A DNA stretch of 64,000 nt from Hermodice carunculata. Its lineage: Eukaryota > Annelida > Polychaeta > Eunicida > Amphinomidae. The stretch is taken from the NCBI GenBank assembly GCA_964020975.1, contig OZ026622.1:84641699-84705698 (forward strand), in the 5' to 3' direction. A program made the position numbers and the translations under genes. Positions 1-14,329 of this stretch are shown piece after piece (the first letter of the stretch is position 1; each line of letters begins with the position of its first letter). The notes below the pieces were generated by a model. It worked only from the letters and a program-made list of their open reading frames with translations. It was not told the DNA's origin and ran no database searches.

Positions 1-550
1 AAGGGGGAAAGGGGGCACATTGTGTTAAATATAAAATGGTTTGTTACATTGACACAAAATAGTTTAGACTGCAATCATGAATTATGTTTGATATCAAGTC
101 AGATTCACAAGATCAAGTTTTTAATGAAACAATCATCACTCAATACTTTTTATGCAAATAAAACCTCATAATCACCAAGCAAACCCTGTTAAGGGAAATA
201 CATGTTGGGGTTCAGTGTGGCTACAAAATAGTTCTGCTCACTGCTGATTGGCTGAAGATCAGGTTTTAGACAGGGTTCACTGAAAATGCAATCCTGCCTA
301 ACAGACCTCGAGCTAACTCAGCACTGCACATATATCCTCTTTTGCACAGTTGTGTGTGCGTGTAGGAAGGTGGGAGGCAGGTTGATCACAGCAGCATTTT
401 CCTGCTTGGATAACTGTCATGCTATTTTTGTATGTTGCTGGTGGTTCAGCGTCCGTTCAAGGGCCCTGTGTCTGCTAAACAAAACTTGAACAGGGACCTA
501 CATGTGATGAATTATTCTGCTATAAGAATTTGAAAGAAGTGATGAACGTG
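1..550. other. Intergenic, nothing recognised
   Basis: AT-rich unique-looking DNA. A 67-codon open frame at 286-489 is cysteine-rich but has no motif I recognise and no codon pattern suggesting a gene. Confidence 0.6.
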
Positions 551-582
<32 letters not shown>

Positions 583-592
583 CTCTCTCCCC

Positions 593-659
<67 letters not shown>
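551..659. repeat. (CT)n microsatellite, compound
   Basis: Two CT-dinucleotide blocks are separated by a T run and a short CCTCTCTCTCC-type stretch. A minus-strand open frame of Arg-Glu repeats across it is only a translation of the microsatellite. Confidence 0.95.
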
Positions 660-661
<2 letters not shown>

Positions 662-2230
662 TAATACATGTATGTACAAAATATGAAGATTTTGATAGTT
701 TTAGTCCGGGGAGCAATTTATGAACATTTCAGCAAACGTCATTATTGTTTGTCCTTGAGATAAGGTTCAAGCAAATATTCATAGTATTAGTGTATTGGTC
801 ATTTAACTTTGACCATCAACACGAATTTTATCATAGTCTGTAAACTGACTTTATTTTGCTGTAATGCTACATGTTTTTCGCTTCTTTCGCTCACGAAACA
901 AATCCTTAAAATGAAAACTGATGTGAGAAAAGAATTTCAACTTAGTATTAATGGATTTCGATCTCCAAAATAATGAATTTAAAACTTGTATGAAACACAT
1001 CAAATAAAAAAAACCTGTGAACATGTAGAGAACACAAGTGTTGCCTTATGGCTGTAACATTACCACTGGACCCCATGGGGGTGATGGGTTTTGCTAGATA
1101 ATATATTTGTCACATGTTCATATATTAGAAATCCAATACCATGTGGCACTGCATATACATTGACAATGTTTCCTCATGATTTTCCACTACAAAGCTGTTT
1201 ATAAAAAATATTTTTTGTCTCATTATGCAGATCCATTTACCCCTCTTTTAGTACATGTATTGTTTGCTCCAAAGCATGTGACACACAGCATTACTCCAGA
1301 CCCTTCACATTTGAGGGGTACTTGAGGTTGCACTTGTATGTTTCCATTTTACTCACCATTTACTCTCTTTTTTATTTCGACACTGGGGAAACCATTCATT
1401 ATATACTTGCAGACACCATTTATTTGTCATAAAATTATTACAGATCCTAATCAGAGGCACACTGTGGAACCGGCACAGTTACTCTTTGTGTTGAATGATT
1501 TAGAAGAACATAGAATGGAGGTTTCCTATACTGAGCTTGCAATGAAGGTTTTCTAATACACTAGCTTGGAAAGGAGGCTTCTCGTTACAGTGTGATGATC
1601 ACTAACTGCCAAACATTGCATCTAATAATAATTGGACAACATGTTTTAAAAGGTTCCCATTATTACATCAAAAATGAAAAGATTAATCCTATGCACATTG
1701 AGTACCCCCTTGATTGAGAAGTAATATTTTGACAACTCTTTCTAGTGCACATTGTGTTATAGCATACAGCCTTGCAGTAAGGAACTGTTTTTAAGTTGAT
1801 TCAGTTGAATTAATACGAAGGGAATTCAAACTAGATCTGCCACAACTGTCAAGATGCAACATAAAGTGTACATAACTTTAACAGTTGCACATTGGCTGTC
1901 ATTGTTGTTTATATGTCATAAGTTTTACTTTTGTTTACACATGTAAATTCTATTTTATTACTTAGACTAGACAGAGTATTATTGTATTGTATTTTTGCCA
2001 TCTTGTATCAAATGTGTTGCAAATTGCGACTCATTGAGCTTCAAGTGATACCTTGGTGCTTAAACATATTAAAGCTCAATCATGTATTGCAGCCCTTATT
2101 GGGAAGAGGCAATTTATGACATGTGATAGTAATGTTGCTCTGATTTGTGACATTCCTACAGTGATATGTGACATTAAAATTAATTGCTGTGATAGGTTCA
2201 CATCTAAAATGCTTTTTTGTGATATCCAAT
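660..2230. other. Intergenic, nothing recognised
   Basis: AT-rich DNA with short open frames only. I see no tandem unit, long hairpin or protein motif on either strand. Confidence 0.55.
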
Positions 2231-2233
2231 ATT

Positions 2234-2345
2234 AAAAAAAAAAAAAAACACAAAAAACACAAAAAAACAAAACAAACAAACAAACAAACAGACAAAAACA
2301 AAAACAAAAAAAAACAAAACAAAACAAAACAAAACCAAACAAAAG
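2234..2345. repeat. A-rich (CAAA/CAAAA)n low-complexity tract
   Basis: A poly-A start grades into CAAA and CAAAA units over about 110 bp. It could be the tail of an old retroposed element, but no body is recognisable beside it. Confidence 0.85.
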
Positions 2346-2609
2346 AACCCAGCTCTAATTTGTGATTTGCACCAAACAAGGGGTTTTCATTAGCTTTCTA
2401 GTAATAAATACTTTTCATACATTTAGACCAATACTCTTCTGTCTATCCTCACCAACAGGTAGTAGTCCCCCAAAAATGCTTTTGGTAGATTTTGTGTCAT
2501 TAGACTTAGACGAAAACCTTTAAAACTTCAAAAAAACTACAGATAGGTGTGTTAGTATGCTTCTGAGTCACAGCAATAAACACACTTCAAAGCAGTTCTA
2601 GAATTCAAA

Positions 2610-2658
2610 TTTTACAAGCACCCAGATTTGCTGTGAAGCAAATCTCCTTTTCTAGTTT
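2610..2658 (-). mobile_element. 5' end fragment of hairpin-ended (HINE/pearl-like) element
   Basis: On the minus strand this begins with CTAGAAAAGGAG and runs into a perfect hairpin at 2624-2645 (stem AGATTTGCT, loop TCAC, stem AGCAAATCT). The same terminal module opens the fuller elements at 25.36 kb and 36.54 kb. Only the 5' end is recognisable; the core and 3' half are missing or too diverged. Confidence 0.65.
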
Positions 2659-2669
2659 TCGTCTGTTCT

Positions 2670-3870
2670 TAAGAGAGATGCAGCTGTCACGATATATATT
2701 TTTCAGTTCCCGAAAGTACAAGTGAAAAAGATTTCGTTCAAATAAACGACGCAATCTTTATACGTGATTGGTATATTTAATGTTATTCATCTACTTCTGA
2801 CCTTCAGTCCTTCATTTTTATACGAGAATGGTTTATATATCAACAGAGAACAATTATAGTTCTCAGCAAACCTGGTTAGTCCCGTATTCCTCTGAGAGCT
2901 AGTCCTGAAGTGAAGGCAAATTTGCTTGATCCCCATGATGAAAGGCATTTAGCACATTTTACACGCTGTCAGGTGCTACTCACAATGACGGAAGGCTGTT
3001 ACTCCGTTTTTTTTCCAGAAGTTTGACAGGTACGTCTGTCGATGACAAAGGCCGGTTGATACTTTGTATCAGTTGTGAGGGAGCACTTACAAGGCGTACG
3101 ACATTTAACATTGTATAATATTAGTTGCAGAAAATGCTTGAGTGAACGGAATCACACTTAATGTTGAGAACAAGTTTTCTAATATGCATGTCATGAACCA
3201 TGTTAATCTAAAAGGTACAGAAAATTGAACAATTTTAAATACGGTAAATAAAACATCTACTACTATGGTCAAAGTTGAAATGACAATGTGATGCTGAAAT
3301 CCCACGGTCCGATATGCGGGCGTGAAAGGAGGGAAAGATGAGAAAAAGGGGGGGGGGGGGAACAGCTAAATATCCGCCTTTCGAGGCAAACCCAATTACG
3401 AATGTAACAAGTAAGGAATTGGATTGTAAATATCAAACCGAAATTCACCGGTAGATTGTCAAAATGTCACATTTAAAGATCGATAGCAAGTTTCCCAGAA
3501 GAAAGGGTGTGAAGCCAATAACCTCGGGCTGAAAACATGGCTTGCTAATAAGTATGCAGACCATTCATGCCGGCAGAGTGGGTACCCGGCGGTCTCTTTG
3601 AGGGTCTCGTGTTTACTTAAGCTAAGTGAGATTAGGTAACATGCTTGAAATCAATAACAAAGCCAGACCATTATTCCCGCCTATAAGTGTCTACCATCAC
3701 AAGATAAGTGTCAAACAAATGGTGGTCCTTGGGCTGACATGGCTCATGGGAACAAATTGTAGCTCGTGACGCTGGCCCGTGACGTGTATATTAGTGATAC
3801 ATATTTGGGGGGTGTACCTTATGCTTGGTTTTTGTGGCAAATGAGTGCTGGCCTTATAAACCTTAAAGTG
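2670..3870. other. Intergenic with a poly-G run
   Basis: No gene or repeat unit is recognised. There is a run of about 12 G near 3350 and a near-repeat of 'ttatacg(t/a)ga(t/a)tggt' at 2758 and 2818. Confidence 0.5.
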
Positions 3871-3884
3871 CTGAATTAAGATTG

Positions 3885-4060
3885 AGTCAACAGCTTTCCT
3901 CGGGACACTTTGCACGCTAAGTGTCCCGAGTAAAGCTGTTGACTAAGACTACGTTTTGCTTCAGACAAGGCATGCTGGTATTTGAATGAAAGGTAACTTC
4001 ATGAGGAATTTGACTCTTTTAACCATTATATGTTTAATGGTAACAAGAAAGCAACTATAG
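3885..4060 (+). repeat. Long-hairpin dispersed repeat, copy A
   Basis: Positions 3885-3944 form a near-perfect stem-loop. The arms are 26 bp and 25 of 26 positions pair: left arm begins AGTCAACAGCTTTCC, right arm ends AAAGCTGTTGACT, loop TGCACGCT. The roughly 100 bp to the right resemble the right flank of copy D near 45.4 kb (shared pattern GGCAT-CTGGTA-GTGAATGAAAG). So the hairpin is one end of a longer dispersed repeat rather than an isolated palindrome. The family could be a MITE or a Helitron-type end; no target-site duplication was identified. Confidence 0.7.
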
Positions 4061-6102
<2,042 letters not shown>

Positions 6103-6212
6103 AAGTAAATATGAAATATTTACTCGTGACATCTAAGACCGATATTTTCGTCTCAATCTTCATAATAAAAGCTTTCAAGTGGCAACATGTCTGATTTAAA
6201 TTTATATATATC

Positions 6213-6258
6213 CATGTATGTATGTATGTATGTATGTATGTATGTTTGTATGTATGAA
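6213..6258. repeat. (TATG)n microsatellite
   Basis: About ten TATG units with one TTTG variant, 110 bp downstream of the AT tract. Confidence 0.95.
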
Positions 6259-6259
6259 C

Positions 6260-8200
6260 ATATGCATGCATGTTGGGGAATCCATTGTGGATAAGACATC
6301 GGTACCTGTTTCCAAAGGTCAGTGTACATTGAATAATGTTTACTCTTGATGCCATATATATAAACCTACGGAATTTCTCCGTAAAATTTGAATGCGGCTG
6401 TTCAATATTCTATATCTAATTAAACGTTCTCGACGAGGACCCATAGAGAAATACCAAGTCGCTGTTGCAATGTTATTCATCATGGTGAGAATAGATGTAT
6501 GCATAAAAAATTGACAACTTTTCAACACGTATACAGTTTGACTGGGCACCGTAGAAAATACAAGTGAAGCCACACCTTGCAGCTTTGGGTCATCAAGTGC
6601 AGCCTCGGGGCAAGAGTCCATGAGCATGCGGTAGGACAATAAGGACTCGGTAGATATTCAATAATATTGTCAACATCATGAATGATTCATTTTAATAAGG
6701 AAATGCGGGCGGGTATGAAGTGTCAGCCAATGGCACTCGTGACCCTTTGGCTTCCAGTTAAAGCACAGAAGAGACCAGTATTCACTTACAGACGTTTTGC
6801 AATACATCCACAAAGAGTCATGGATTTATGTCTGTTTTTTCGTGGAAAAAAAAGTTTATTTAATGCGGCCTGGTCTTTATGCTATGATATTATCGACCAT
6901 GATGTCGATTATTGGTCCAGAACAACACTAAAACAAATATTAAAGTGCCCCCAAAACAACAACCCACATCCAAAGAGTTCATAGTGCACGTGATACTTTA
7001 AAACAAACACACAAGAATTTTAAATGTCAGCCTTTGAACGACGTCCCGCTAAGTGCTGAACAATCTTTCGTAAAAGGTGGGAGCAGTGGTTTCTTTCTAA
7101 CAATCCAAGGACTCAAAATCCGTGAAACAAAGGTTGCACAATCAAAATAACATGCAAATATTGCCTTATGCATTTTACTTAGAGAGGAATACCTTCTGAA
7201 ACTGCGATCTAATGTTTCAACCTGCTTTTTGAGAAACCTTAAGACTTTTTCGCTGATGCAGTAATCCCTTTAAAAAGGTTTAATAATCTAATAATCCTAA
7301 AATCTAAACAGGGCTCCTTTATCACACGAAGACATGGCTTTGGCATGTATATGAACTCAAAATTTTATCTGGTGGTGTAGGCCCGGATTACCCACGTACA
7401 AACGCTTGGGCGGATGTGCTTGCCTCACCCCCGGTTTGTGACGTCACGTTGCGATGTCCGCCTGATGGAATCGATAAGGGCTCAGCATTATATCCTGGAT
7501 CTGGGGTAAAACTTTGAATTGAAATATCTGCTTTGACGAAGACAGAAAAATTGCCTTTTGAAATGTTTACTCAGGTCAGTAGCAATTATATGATACTTTG
7601 AGTTACGGTTGTTCCACTATTGTCACAAGAGTATAGACAGTACGCTAGACAGGAGGTGGTACATACTGCTGTATGAGACAAAGTGATAATTAAGTAATCA
7701 CATACCATCCCTGAACAACAAAGAATTTATCACCTGTTGTTAAAAAGTTTTACTGTCAGGCCCTCCGTTACATCTTATGCGCACGACCTTCCAGATGTGA
7801 GTTGCCCTACTATTTTTCACCTGGTCACACTGCACCTGATCTGCCGATAACTCATTACTGTTGACCAGAACTTGACATTGCTCATGGAATACGGCTTACA
7901 TTGCCTGTGTTCTTCCCGTCACATGTCTCTGTGTTTCTGACTGATATGTCTCGACCCATTCTAATTGAACTCGACAGGCACTACCGATTACCATAAATTG
8001 TTTGCACGCGTGCAGAAGGCATACTCTAAATAGTTTTCAAATCAATTTTCTCTTCCTGGTCGGCAGTGTTGGACGTTTGTACAATTTCCAATCACGTCCC
8101 CTTTTGGCTGGAAAGGTACCTTTTGAATTTGGGGAAAAACACCAATTAGTAAGATCAGGCACGAACACCTTCTTATGCCATATATGCAAAGTACGGTGAT
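6260..8200. other. Intergenic, nothing recognised
   Basis: Mostly unique-looking DNA. A locally GC-richer patch at about 7375-7480 has no open frame or CpG-rich promoter pattern convincing enough to annotate. Confidence 0.5.
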
Positions 8201-8359
8201 GTAAGTGTTGAAATATGTTGCAAAAGCTCCAAAACTACGCCCACAGTGTCTGTGTGTTACCCGGAATGCTTTATTGGAAAAATCTGGAAATACTAGGGTA
8301 ATTTGCTCAACAAGTAAGGCAGCGATATATTTCTTAAGTTTTAATTTTTTGTCGGATTT

Positions 8360-9140
8360 TGCTGTTGTCGACTTCTAGAATACCACCTTTCGAGTTGTAC
8401 TCAAATTTGATGGAAATGTACCTCGCCAGGGGGTCAAACGAAGCTATTCACTAGGTGGTGATGCTACATGGATCCTTCCCTTTTAACGCATTTTCAATTC
8501 GGGTACTTGTAGGTTGATGTATGCGATCCTATTGATCTGTAATCAATGGGGATTGCAATGTTTATTCACATTTTTCGCTACTTCTCCAAAACCGTCTTCC
8601 AGATTCACTTGAAATTTAGTAGGAATGAACCTTACCTGGGTATCAACCGACTTTGTTCTAGTGGTAACACTCCATTAGTTTTTGGATTTTCTTATGAAAT
8701 TTTTCCCCATTTTTTGGCAAAATCTGAAAATAATCTCCCAAACCGCTCTGCTAATTCCTTCGAAATTGCATAGGAACAATTCTGGGACCCCTATAACTTG
8801 ACTGTTTTCAAGATCCAGGTGGCGCTGCATTTTTTCTATTGTTTAAACTATTTTTTTTTGTTTCGTTTTCACCATTTTTAACTTCTCCAAACCCATATCT
8901 CATATGGTGCTGAAACTTCATGAAAATGTACCTTGTAGAAAGGCCGGATAAACTTGGTCACCGGTTCCTGGATTTTTAACGGATTTTTTAATTCGGGTAC
9001 TTGTCGGTTATAGCGTGAATTCCTATTGGTGAATGTGTAAGACAATATGGATTGCAATGGTAATACACATTTTTGCCTTCGCCGAAACCGTCATCCAAAT
9101 TCACTTTAAACCTGGTGGGAATGTATCTTGGGTGTTTTTT
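8360..9140. repeat. Degenerate higher-order tandem array (about 493-bp super-unit)
   Basis: Two diverged copies of a roughly 493-bp unit follow each other. The anchor AATTCGGGTACTTGT recurs at about 8494 and 8987. The anchor AAACCGTC followed by CCA(G/A)ATTCACTT recurs at about 8590 and 9085. Within each copy shorter related segments start with ACTTCTCCAAA- or TCCCAAACCG-like sequence and end with GGAA-TGTACCT-like sequence, so the super-unit seems built from older subunits of roughly 150-200 bp. No coding potential. Confidence 0.65.
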
Positions 9141-10560
9141 TCCGGTTTTTGTTATTCGGTTCTAGAGTTAACCTATGTAATTTCTGGGTGTGATCGGAAT
9201 ATGGGTATTATTCTCCAGTTCGGATTGATGAAGGAGGGACATATAATATAATTGATAAAAAAGCATACAAAATTAGTTGAAGTAAAAAGGTAGAAGAGTT
9301 AGCTTTGTTATGGTATAGGGTCAGTTGCTTTATGTTATGGTTTGTACTCCATGCTGACCAGCCGAACGTAAGATTCCCCGCATTTTCGCCAATCTATTGG
9401 TGTAGTAGAGATAATATGGAGCTTGGTCTGCTTTTGTGTCAATGCTGGTACCTACGAGGCTGGAAAATGCGCGCAGCAGGTCACATAACCAACAGAACGT
9501 TGTGTCGCAATAGAATTCTTGTTCTGGACCATGGACAGCGTCACGAATTTTTCAACTTGTCACAGATTGTGAGCTCCTTTTGAAAATATGTTGCACAGAT
9601 AAAATTGTATGGTTTCTAATTTTATAAAGCTTCAGCTGAAACCTCTCAGATGCAGCAAACACTTTTGTAGCAACATCGGCAGCTTGTGAATATTTTTAAA
9701 GAAATGTATGGCGTGCTTACTAAGTATAATACTGCCTTAAGGTAGTACGAAATGGTATATCTTTCTGCATTCTGTTCTTTTCACTCTTTTAATGGCATGT
9801 ACTTTGTCCTCTGACTGATAAGTTTGGCAACACCCCAATGCATAGATACCGAGGTTTTAGTCAATTAGGTACCATCGTCCTTGACCCTGCGGGTGACTGT
9901 CTCGATAAAGTCCCTGCTCATTTCCATTATCATAAGATTTCAGATTAGTATTCCTCGTGAATTGACCTTCATTGCGATTACCAGCATGTTTTAAAGGGAT
10001 CCGTAGTTGGCCCAGGTCAACAACTTTTCGGGGCACCCCTTGGGGGTGCTATGTGGCCAAACAGCCCAGAGGACAGCACTTGACGCTTTGTATAATCTAG
10101 CACTGTAACTACTTGCCTATGTTTCATGCAGGTAGTAGCTGTGCGTGTCATTTTTGACGCATTATTTTACTTTGAGTTCGAATATCGTTTTTTTTTGCAC
10201 TCCATAATAAGAAATTCAATATTGCCGGGCTCACACCGTCTTATACCCAAGGTTACTCAAAGATAAAAATATTATGTCCAAAAGGGTTATGCCCTTCAAC
10301 CATGGCATAAGTGGGGGAAAAGCTGCCATCTGAAGAGTTATATTTCTTAATTTGGAAAATGACTCAATGGATCCAGCACTAGACAATAAGCCCTCGAAAT
10401 TACGCGAGGACTTAATAGAAAAATTTTCAAGCACTGAATGGATAGGATCATAAAGACAATTCGCATAATATTATTTTAATAAAAATGGATAGCTCTAATA
10501 TTGGACAGTAAAGAGCTAATGCCAACGTTTGCTGTGTACTTATGGTGCCACAATTCTCGT
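9141..10560. other. Intergenic, nothing firmly recognised
   Basis: Short open frames only. At 10014-10045 GGTCAACAACTTTTCGGGGC resembles the left arm of the dispersed long hairpin family, but the matching right arm is not seen, so it is not called a copy. Confidence 0.5.
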
Positions 10561-10584
10561 GATCAAGATACTTGATCACAGTTT

Positions 10585-11030
10585 GCCGCTTTAACCCTCG
10601 GCACTATCGGAAGTAGTGTGGTTGTGTCGTCCGTCCGTCGGCCTGTCTGTCGGTCCATCGGGGCGTCCAAGCTTTCGTCAACACTGACAGCGTTATCGCG
10701 ATATCTCAAAAATATTTACCGCAACTTTATTAACTTTCTTTGTCAGAGACGTTCTTGAGGATAGCCCACAGCCCTTTTGTAGTCAAACTTCCTTTGATTA
10801 TTTAGGATTGTTTGTAAATTTTCACATGAATTATCTGGAGGACATCTGAGTGGTGCCCAAGTAAACGCCATTGGGGCAATATATCAAGAAGGATTAATTG
10901 CAGTTTCGCTAAATGTTCACCACATGTGTGCCTGAAGCTGAGCCATGTGTATCTATTGAAAACCAAAATCATTTGATCATTTTTTAATTATTAGTGCACT
11001 TTGAACAAATTTAATTGAAGGCCAAGGTAG
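10585..11030 (+). repeat. GTCC/GTCG-headed repeat element fragment
   Basis: A short block of GTCC, GTCG and GTCT units (10630-10670) is followed by CGCGATATCTCAAAAA-type sequence and weakly periodic AT-rich DNA. This head-plus-body layout is common in invertebrate non-autonomous repeats. The exact ends and family cannot be set from one copy. Confidence 0.45.
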
Positions 11031-12715
11031 CGCGCCTTAGTGGACGAGTCTACCGCAATGTCTGAAGAACAATTGACAACAACTTCAACATATTTTTAGG
11101 CAGATATACTTGTAATGGACCAAAGCCCTATTTTGAACTAATGCCCATGATATGTCTCTCTGTCCTTTTGATTTTTAAAACTTTATTTGGAGATTAGTTG
11201 ACATATACCCATGGATATAACATTACTATATAATTTTAAAGTGCTCTTTTGTACATTACACGATACATCAGTTTTGATAACTCAATATTATATTGTACTG
11301 CTGTGTTATATGAACAAAAAAATCATCCCCATTTAAAAAACGACCCCTCCTAAAAGATAAAAAATAAAAAAACCCTCTCGCGTTGCCGATGGTTATCCGT
11401 GAATTGCACGCTATTTCTCTTTGACCGCACTTGCCATTATATGCTCAGATTGATTCTAAGAAGATTGTCTTACTTTGAAGTCAGAATTGTAAGAGTTATG
11501 ACTAGTAAATTATAACGTACGCAGTATCTTTCAGCTTCCGTAAGATTATGTTGTGATTATGATTGCGTGACTAGACTACGGCATTTGTTACAAAATGGGA
11601 AAAAGAAAATAATACACACTCTGAAGAAAAACACGGGTTGCTTAGAAACTATACCATTTCGATCAACGTGCCGGTCATGTTTATGGCTGAATTAAAAGCA
11701 AGCAAATATCATACTCTTTTGTTTTACACGGCAATTCAAGCATTACAATGGTAGTACCTTGAACAGACACTTTCTAATAAAATGCTCCAAATGAAAAGGA
11801 AGCATCATGACTAATAATTATTGCAACAAGGCGTGTATTTTCGAATATTGTCCTGAGAAGAAGTTCTATGAATTGAATAAACACTTCATATATATTGAGA
11901 CAAGTTTCACACACAATAACCAAAGTAAACGTCGGTCAATTAACACTGTATAATTCAAAGCCACAAACATTTTTGAGACTGTTCATTTACCTTGTTGCTG
12001 CTGATTACTATTGAATTCTGGAGCCAATTTTCATGACAACAGACAGAAAGTTAGGATCGAGTGCAGTCAATTAACGAGCAGATTCTTCTCAAGGGCGAAA
12101 GTCTGCCGGTTGTCACACCAAATCCCCTGGTGAACCGCCCCCCCCCCCCCCACGCATTAATCCTTTCCCGCTCACATCACCCGTAAGTGCCCGGAGGTAA
12201 ATAGTCGTCTGCAATAATTTTCGTATTTAATAAATCTCTCGTTAGTAAAAATAATTTTGATGATAATTTTATATCGGACCCACCAAGATATCGTGTCGCA
12301 GGTGAACGACTTTCCTTCTCGCGCATTGGACACCCAACACACGCTAATTCGGTAACTATCTTGAACCAGTAAAGGTTTAGCATAGTCCTTGACAGTGCTC
12401 CAGGGCAGGTCAAGGGTGTTGTACCACGAACTGTTCATGTCAGAAATGTTTATCCCTGCTGTCTAAACATAAATTTGTGGCCAAAAGACGGAAAATATAT
12501 GAAATGAACGCTGAATGTAACTTTAAGCATGAGGTACTTCTTATACAGCTGGCTTCGGTTTGATTAACCTGCACAGTGAGTCTTCAATAGCACACCTTGC
12601 TCTGTCGTATATTGTATCACCGACAAGACACGACAGGTGGACCTGTGCTAATATGATTCCCTATACACTGGGAAGGACCAACTTACAAGCCTAACCCAGG
12701 GAAGGTAGAGACAGG
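11031..12715. other. Intergenic with a poly-C run
   Basis: No gene recognised; poly-C at 12138-12151. Overlapping minus-strand frames at 12172-12438 (88 and 78 codons) lack any known motif. Confidence 0.5.
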
Positions 12716-12716
12716 T

Positions 12717-12751
12717 TTTTTTTGTTTGTTTGTTTGTTTTTTTTTTTTTTG
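12717..12751. repeat. T-rich (TTTG)n tract
   Basis: A T run, four TTTG units and a further T run, lying directly before the tandem repeat that starts near 12778. Confidence 0.9.
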
Positions 12752-12777
12752 TGGCAAATATAATTTTTTATGACAGA

Positions 12778-13440
12778 CTAACCAGTGAATTTTACCCCTT
12801 GGCCCATAAAGGCCCGGGGAGTATTGCTATCGCCTACATCTGTGTGTGAATCCGTGCGTGAGTCCGTGTGTCCCTTCTTCTTGCGCGCGATTTCAGAAGG
12901 ACCAGATAAGCTGGGATCATCATGAACCTTTTTTAGTTGATCACCCTTTTTGAACTTTACGTCAAGTTCGATGGACAATGACCTTGACCCAATGTTAAGA
13001 TCACCTAGGTCAATTCTCTAAGAATTTCTTGCAAACAATATTAGGAGAACCAGAATTGCTAGGATCATGAAACATTTACAGATAATCACCCTTGTAAGGG
13101 TCTTCGTCACGGTTGAAGGGCAGTGACCTTGACCTAATTTGATTGTCACCAAAGGCAATTTTTCTCTTTAATAAATGTCTTGTAAATGAGATCTTATGAA
13201 CTGGATAAGATAGACTTTTAAAGGTACTCACCCGTATAAAAAGTCTAGCTCAGGTTTGAAGGACAGTGACCGTGACCTGATTTGAATGTCACCAGGGTCA
13301 ATCCATTAAAAAATTGCAAGGAATATCAGAAGAACCAGATAAGCCAGGATCACAAAACTTGTACAGTTGATCTCCGTTTCGAAAGGTGAATTCGAGTTTG
13401 AAGGAGAATGACCTTGACTCAATGGAACTTTAACTAGTGC
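12778..13440. repeat. Tandem repeat, 142-145 bp period, 'TGACCTTGACC' family
   Basis: The motif TGACCTTGAC (TGACCGTGAC in one unit) starts at 12979, 13124, 13267 and 13409, giving spacings of 145, 143 and 142 bp. Each unit also carries versions of GAACCAGATAAG-TAGGATCA and GTTGAAGGACAGTGAC. The head at 12778-12900 holds TGTG/GTCCGTG-rich sequence and a GCGCGCGATTTCA motif. Repeats of this look are widespread in marine invertebrate genomes. It is probably the core of a non-autonomous element, but no terminal hairpins are seen. Confidence 0.75.
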
Positions 13441-14225
13441 TCTAGAACGATATTACTCTCACCATGAAGCAATACTTGCAGCATTTGATATTTAAAACTA
13501 CTAATAGACACAGATGTGTAAACTCCATTTGGCTGAAGATCATTTTGTGCCTCAGCAAAATTACTGATCATGAGTATGTGACTGAATTCATGGTACCCTG
13601 AACACTGCATGAAACAGAAAAGGTATGTGCACAGCATACTTTTATAAGAATACATTGATCATAATCTATTTAGTCCCATCTGTCGCTTGCCGAGGGGTTT
13701 TAAGGCGTTAGCCAATGTTTAAATGACGGAGTCAGCAGACTGAAAAAATGTTGGCATACAGGAAGCTAAAAGTCTTTTCTATAGCTAGCAGAACATGCGG
13801 AGTTTTTATTGTGTCTGTGTGCCGACTCACAACCAGGCATTCAACAGGCCATATTCTGTCATCAGCAGTCAATTACATGATACACATGTATATGTAGATC
13901 ACTAGGATTTATTGCTTACACTCATGTCATACATAACACTTTAATGCGACTATATGGTCACCATTTTGTCATCAGTCCATGCTGTAGTGTCGATAGTGAT
14001 CCCTAAATGAATTGAAGTTGTAATAAAAATGCAGTAGAATTAGCTAGAGTTTCTCACTACATAACCAAACCTTGTTTGTTTTTTTATACTTGACATTCTG
14101 TTGTATCAACAATTTGTTCTTTCTGTCTGGCATTTTGGTGTTACCTACAGATATTTTCAAGCCGAGAACCTTATTTTGCTACTTTCTCCTTTTCTGAAAT
14201 TTCATGTTTTTTCTCATGTAGCTTT
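13441..14225. other. Intergenic, nothing recognised
   Basis: AT-rich DNA with only short open frames; no repeat unit noted. Confidence 0.5.
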
Positions 14226-14315
14226 TCCAATTTCGCTTTGAATGCAGAAGGCAACAAATTTCCTTTGCAGGCACACAGACAGATTTGCTTTGAAGCACAT
14301 CTTCTTTTTTAGGTT
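14225..14315 (-). mobile_element. 5' end fragment of hairpin-ended (HINE/pearl-like) element
   Basis: Read on the minus strand, CTAAAAAAGAAG leads into a hairpin at 14281-14302 (stem AGATGTGCT, loop TCAA, stem AGCAAATCT, one mispair), then TGTCTGTGTGCC. The last part matches the subterminal inverted repeat of the complete copies. The core repeats and 3' end are not recognised, so this is a truncated or strongly diverged copy. Confidence 0.65.
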
Positions 14316-14329
14316 TTTCAATCACTATT

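Noticed and set aside
498-716. Arg/Glu-rich minus-strand frame
   Set aside because: Translation of the CT microsatellite.
10014-10060. Sixth copy of the long-hairpin family
   Set aside because: Only the left arm resembles the family; the expected pairing arm is absent.
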